From DASYML01 sp036399835 (lineage in GTDB: Bacteria; Acidobacteriota; Blastocatellia; Pyrinomonadales; Pyrinomonadaceae): a stretch of 16,435 nucleotides of DNA. Of the stretch, positions 13,676-16,435 are shown piece by piece. The position numbers and the translations under genes are program-made. The DNA lies in NCBI GenBank assembly GCA_036399835.1, contig DASWMI010000215.1, forward strand, positions 1 through 16,435, given 5' to 3'. Within the stretch, counting starts at the first letter, position 1, and every line of letters begins with the position of its first letter. The notes under the pieces are model-generated. The model saw nothing but the letters and a program-made list of their open reading frames with translations. It had not been told where the DNA came from and did not search any database.

Positions 13676-15016
13676 TTGTCAGATAGTAAGGATATGAAGT
13701 TCACACGCTATTCAAAGTTTAAAGGATTTGATGTCTCTTCGATCAACCTCGGCGATCTGATGGACTCACTCTCGGACGCTCTGCTCAATTCAGGGTTCGA
13801 TGATGATTACTACTGGACCAGGCAGCGCCACGAGCAGGATACCTCTCTGGATGCTCTCAGGCGCGCGCTGCTTCAGGCGATGATGGAAGCCGGCCTCATT
13901 GACGAGCACCAGATTCAGGAGATGCTCGCCGAGAATGAAGGCAAGTTCAAAGGCTCTCTGCTCGAAGAGATGCTCAACCAGCTCATAGAGCGGCTGGTCG
14001 AGGAGGGTTATCTGAATTTGAGAGAGGAGCAGCAGACCGCGCAGCAGGCACGCGAGCGCGGGCGCGCCGCAGGTTTGGGCCAGGTCGGAGAGCCTCTGCC
14101 GCGCAACGTTCATTTCGAGGTCACGGAGAAGGGTCTGGACTTTCTAGGCTATAAGACTCTGCGCAATCTGCTCGGCAGTCTCGGCAAAAGCTCCATCGGG
14201 CGACATGATACGCAGCATCTTTCGACCGGAGTCGAGGCCGCGCAGGTCTCCAAGCCCTACGAGTTTGGCGACACCATCAACCTCGATGTCAATACGACGC
14301 TGATGTCCGCCATCAGGCGCGAGGGACTCGGCGTGCCGCTCAATCTGGAATACGCGGACCTGCATGTCCAACAGTGCGACTATCAATCATCATGCGCGAC
14401 CGTCGTCATGCTCGATTGCTCGCACTCCATGATTCTCTACGGCGAAGACCGCTTTACGCCCGCCAAGAAGGTGGCGCTCGCCCTGGCCCATCTCATCAGG
14501 ACGCACTACCCGGGCGATTCTCTCAAGATCGTGCTCTTTCACGACTCGGCGGAAGAGTTGCCGATGGCGCGGCTGGCGACGACGCAGGTCGGCCCTTATC
14601 ACACCAACACCGCCGAAGGCTTGAGGCTTGCGCGCCGTATCCTGCAAGCGCAGCGCAAAGAGATGAAGCAGATCGTGATGGTCACGGACGGCAAGCCGAC
14701 AGCCTGTTTTATGGACCAGCCCGGCTCGCAGCCGAGCAGCAGCCGCAACGCGGGGGCTTCCGCGAGAAGGCTCTATAAAAATCCTATGGGGCTGGACCCG
14801 TTCGTCATGAGCGAGACCTTCAAAGAGGTCCAGGCCTGCCGCAAGGCCGGTGTCATGATTAACACCTTCATGCTGGCGAGCGATTACTACCTGGTCGAAT
14901 TCGTCAAGCAGATGACGGCCATGACCAACGGCAAGGCATACTTTGCCAATCCCAACAATCTCTCGCAGTTTGTCCTGATTGACTTTCTCAAACGCCGTCA
15001 GAGTCGCGTCAGGTAA
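13676..15016 (+). CDS. VWA-domain protein with MIDAS motif (partner of the AAA+ ATPase)
   Basis: A 446-residue cytoplasmic protein. The first 240 residues are helical and charged. The stretch about 148-215 (FEVTEKGLDFLGY, KPYEFGDTINLDV) matches the linker I recall in VWA proteins paired with Mg-chelatase-I-like ATPases. The VWA domain follows, with MIDAS DCSHS (247-251), Thr in HTNT (309-312) and MVTDGKPT (335-342), so metal-dependent ligand binding is expected. It resembles ChlD/BchD-type and CoxE-type partners of AAA+ rings. The TTG start at 13676 is chosen because GGAAAG lies 5 nt upstream and the gap to the peptidase stop is 2 nt, suggesting translational coupling; ATG 13694 is the alternative. 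The N-terminal PAS-sensor gene downstream starts 79 nt later. Confidence 0.87.
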   Translation: MSDSKDMKFTRYSKFKGFDVSSINLGDLMDSLSDALLNSGFDDDYYWTRQRHEQDTSLDALRRALLQAMMEAGLIDEHQIQEMLAENEGKFKGSLLEEMLNQLIERLVEEGYLNLREEQQTAQQARERGRAAGLGQVGEPLPRNVHFEVTEKGLDFLGYKTLRNLLGSLGKSSIGRHDTQHLSTGVEAAQVSKPYEFGDTINLDVNTTLMSAIRREGLGVPLNLEYADLHVQQCDYQSSCATVVMLDCSHSMILYGEDRFTPAKKVALALAHLIRTHYPGDSLKIVLFHDSAEELPMARLATTQVGPYHTNTAEGLRLARRILQAQRKEMKQIVMVTDGKPTACFMDQPGSQPSSSRNAGASARRLYKNPMGLDPFVMSETFKEVQACRKAGVMINTFMLASDYYLVEFVKQMTAMTNGKAYFANPNNLSQFVLIDFLKRRQSRVR

Positions 15017-15094
15017 GGCGCGCGGGTAAAGAAAACGTGTGGACCAGCAGAGCGCGGCGGCCTGAGATGAACGCCGCGAGAGAAGCGCCGGAGT

Positions 15095-16435
15095 ATGAAG
15101 TCAGAAGCAAACTCGAAAGCTCGGCGAAAGCATCGCATGTGGACGCCCTACTTCGTCCTCTTCGTGGCGCTTCTTGTCACTTTGCTCGCGGCCTCTTACG
15201 TGGCACGGACGGCTGAATCCAAAGACCGCCTCAGGTTTCAGAACGCCGTCAATCATACGCACAATAATATTCGCAAGCGGCTGGACATCTATCTGGCCCT
15301 GCTGCAATCCGGCGCGGGGTTGTTCACGGCCAGCGACGAAGTGACGCGCGATGAATTCCGCAATTATGTGGACCAACTGGAGCTGCGCACGAACTATCCG
15401 GGCATACAGGGCATAGGCTTTACCGTTCGTCTCAAGCCCGAAGAAAGAGACGCGCTCGCGGCGAAGATGCGGGCGCAGGGCCTCAAGAGCTTTCATCTCT
15501 GGCCCGCAGAGCCTGCGCGCTCGGAGTATCACTCGATTATTTACCTGGAGCCGTTTGACCGTCGCAACCAGGCGGCCATCGGCTTCGATATGTTTACAGA
15601 GCCCGTGCGCCGCGAAGCGATGGAGCGTGCGCGCGACGCCGGCGCGGCGGCGGCTTCGGGCCGCGTCACGCTGGTCCAGGAGATAGACCAGGACAAGCAG
15701 GCGGGGTTTCTCATTTATGTCCCGGTTTATCAGGGCGGACCACCGCCCGCGACGGAAAGCGAGCGCCGCGCGGCTCTCAGGGGTTTTATCTACAGCCCCT
15801 TTCGCGCAGACGATCTGCTCGACGGCATCCTCGCTAAAGAGAGCCAGGAGGGCATAGACTTCGAGGTCTACGAGGGACAGGATACTGGTCCAGAAAATCT
15901 CCTGCACAACTCTCGCCGCGCCAATCTCGCGGCGAGCAGTGAGCAAGCTCCGCGCTTTACGGCCCGCACAGAGCTTGATGTGGCGGGGCGCAAGTGGAAT
16001 CTGGTCTACGCCACGGGCCAGGGGTTTGAAGCCGGCTCTGGCATGAACCTCGTGCCCTACACGCTGCTCGGCGGCACACTTATCAGCCTGCTTCTCTTCC
16101 TCGTCACAGGCTCGCAGGCGCGCGCACGCGCCTCAGCCGAACGCTCCGCCGCCGAGCTGAAACAATCCGAAGCAGCTTTGCGAGAGAGCGAAGAGCGTTA
16201 TCGTGTTTTCGTCGAGCAGAGTACGGAAGGCATCTGGCGTTTTGAGCTTGAGATGCCGTGCCCGCTTGAAATGTCCGAAGACGAGCAGCTCGCGCACTTT
16301 TACAAGTACGGCTACCTGGCCGAGTGCAATGACGCGATGGCGCAGATGTACGGCTACGAGCGTGCGGGCGAGATTGTCGGCGCGAGGCTCGGAGACCTGC
16401 TGGTCCAGGACGACCCGGCCAACATAGCTTATCTG
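15095..16435 (+). CDS. Membrane sensor protein with CHASE and PAS domains (3' end outside window)
   Basis: The frame is open from ATG 15095 to the window end (447 residues seen), with an in-frame stop at 15068-15070 just upstream. Residues 1-16 are basic, 17-37 form the first membrane helix, and about 75-300 is a periplasmic CHASE-type sensor domain (PGIQGIGFTVRLKPEER, AIGFDMFTEPVRREAMERARD, FLIYVPVY are hallmarks). The second membrane helix is at about 318-338, then a coiled-coil linker (340-366) and the start of a PAS domain (SEERYRVFVEQSTEGIWRFE). In this PAS, an insert of about 20 residues, LEMPCPLEMSEDEQLAHFYK, separates the first strand from the ECNDAMAQMYGY helix. The output is not visible: histidine kinase or diguanylate cyclase are both possible. 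The start codon has only a poorly spaced GGAG. Confidence 0.85.
   Translation, partial: MKSEANSKARRKHRMWTPYFVLFVALLVTLLAASYVARTAESKDRLRFQNAVNHTHNNIRKRLDIYLALLQSGAGLFTASDEVTRDEFRNYVDQLELRTNYPGIQGIGFTVRLKPEERDALAAKMRAQGLKSFHLWPAEPARSEYHSIIYLEPFDRRNQAAIGFDMFTEPVRREAMERARDAGAAAASGRVTLVQEIDQDKQAGFLIYVPVYQGGPPPATESERRAALRGFIYSPFRADDLLDGILAKESQEGIDFEVYEGQDTGPENLLHNSRRANLAASSEQAPRFTARTELDVAGRKWNLVYATGQGFEAGSGMNLVPYTLLGGTLISLLLFLVTGSQARARASAERSAAELKQSEAALRESEERYRVFVEQSTEGIWRFELEMPCPLEMSEDEQLAHFYKYGYLAECNDAMAQMYGYERAGEIVGARLGDLLVQDDPANIAYL

Noticed and set aside
9570..15016. Magnesium chelatase (bchI/bchD) for bacteriochlorophyll synthesis
   Set aside because: The ATPase and VWA protein resemble a general MoxR/VWA-type pair. 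No pigment genes or chelatase H subunit are seen, and an M61 peptidase lies between.
15101..15946. 281-codon open frame on the minus strand
   Set aside because: It lies wholly inside the CHASE-sensor gene, whose plus-strand translation shows clear membrane helices and family motifs. The minus product shows no domain.

Overview
The window is 16.4 kb of moderately GC-rich bacterial chromosome. A likely source is an Acidobacteriota member, probably class Blastocatellia or a relative. I infer this from a secreted P-domain/carboxypeptidase-regulatory/DUF4214 protein, a cysteine-rich peptide with a PqqD-like tail and Tat-like leader, a tail-collar protein with a DUF6916-type protein nearby, and spacers filled with short-unit inverted repeats. 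No rRNA, tRNA, CRISPR array, transposase or integrase was seen. Taxonomy is inference only.

Left part (1-6020), mostly exported or surface-type genes. A 5'-truncated gene ends in a six-cysteine cystine-knot-like peptide. Then come a GNAT acetyltransferase (TTG start), a phage tail-collar-domain protein and a large secreted multidomain protein. A strong bidirectional hairpin follows. Facing it on the minus strand are a Tat-exported DUF6916-type protein and a subtilisin-like protease. The protease has no signal peptide and carries an N-terminal CxxC...CxxC zinc-ribbon-like module.

Middle part (6021-9569). An uncharacterised 144-residue protein, a cytoplasmic sulfite-oxidase-like molybdenum enzyme and a Nudix/metallo-beta-lactamase fusion lie in the same direction. 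Their spacers hold inverted repeats made of 7-8 nt units (GAGTCCGA/GACTCCA types), and a nested palindrome lies upstream of the first gene. The repeats reach from a stop codon almost to the next start, and conventional Shine-Dalgarno signals are scarce there.

Right part (9570-16435). A MoxR/Mg-chelatase-I-like AAA+ ATPase is followed by a VapBC-type toxin-antitoxin pair, an M61 glycyl-aminopeptidase-type protease with a PDZ domain, and a VWA protein with a MIDAS motif. The ATPase and the VWA protein are of families normally encoded side by side. The AT-richer toxin-antitoxin pair therefore looks like an insertion into an ATPase-peptidase-VWA operon. The peptidase and VWA genes are only 2 nt apart. 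The window ends inside a membrane sensor with CHASE and PAS domains.

The most unexpected signal is a palindrome, CTGGWCCAG (core TGGWCCA). By hand count the core occurs 20 times, about ten times the random expectation, in all reading frames and in non-coding DNA. Sixteen of the 20 copies lie after position 7200.
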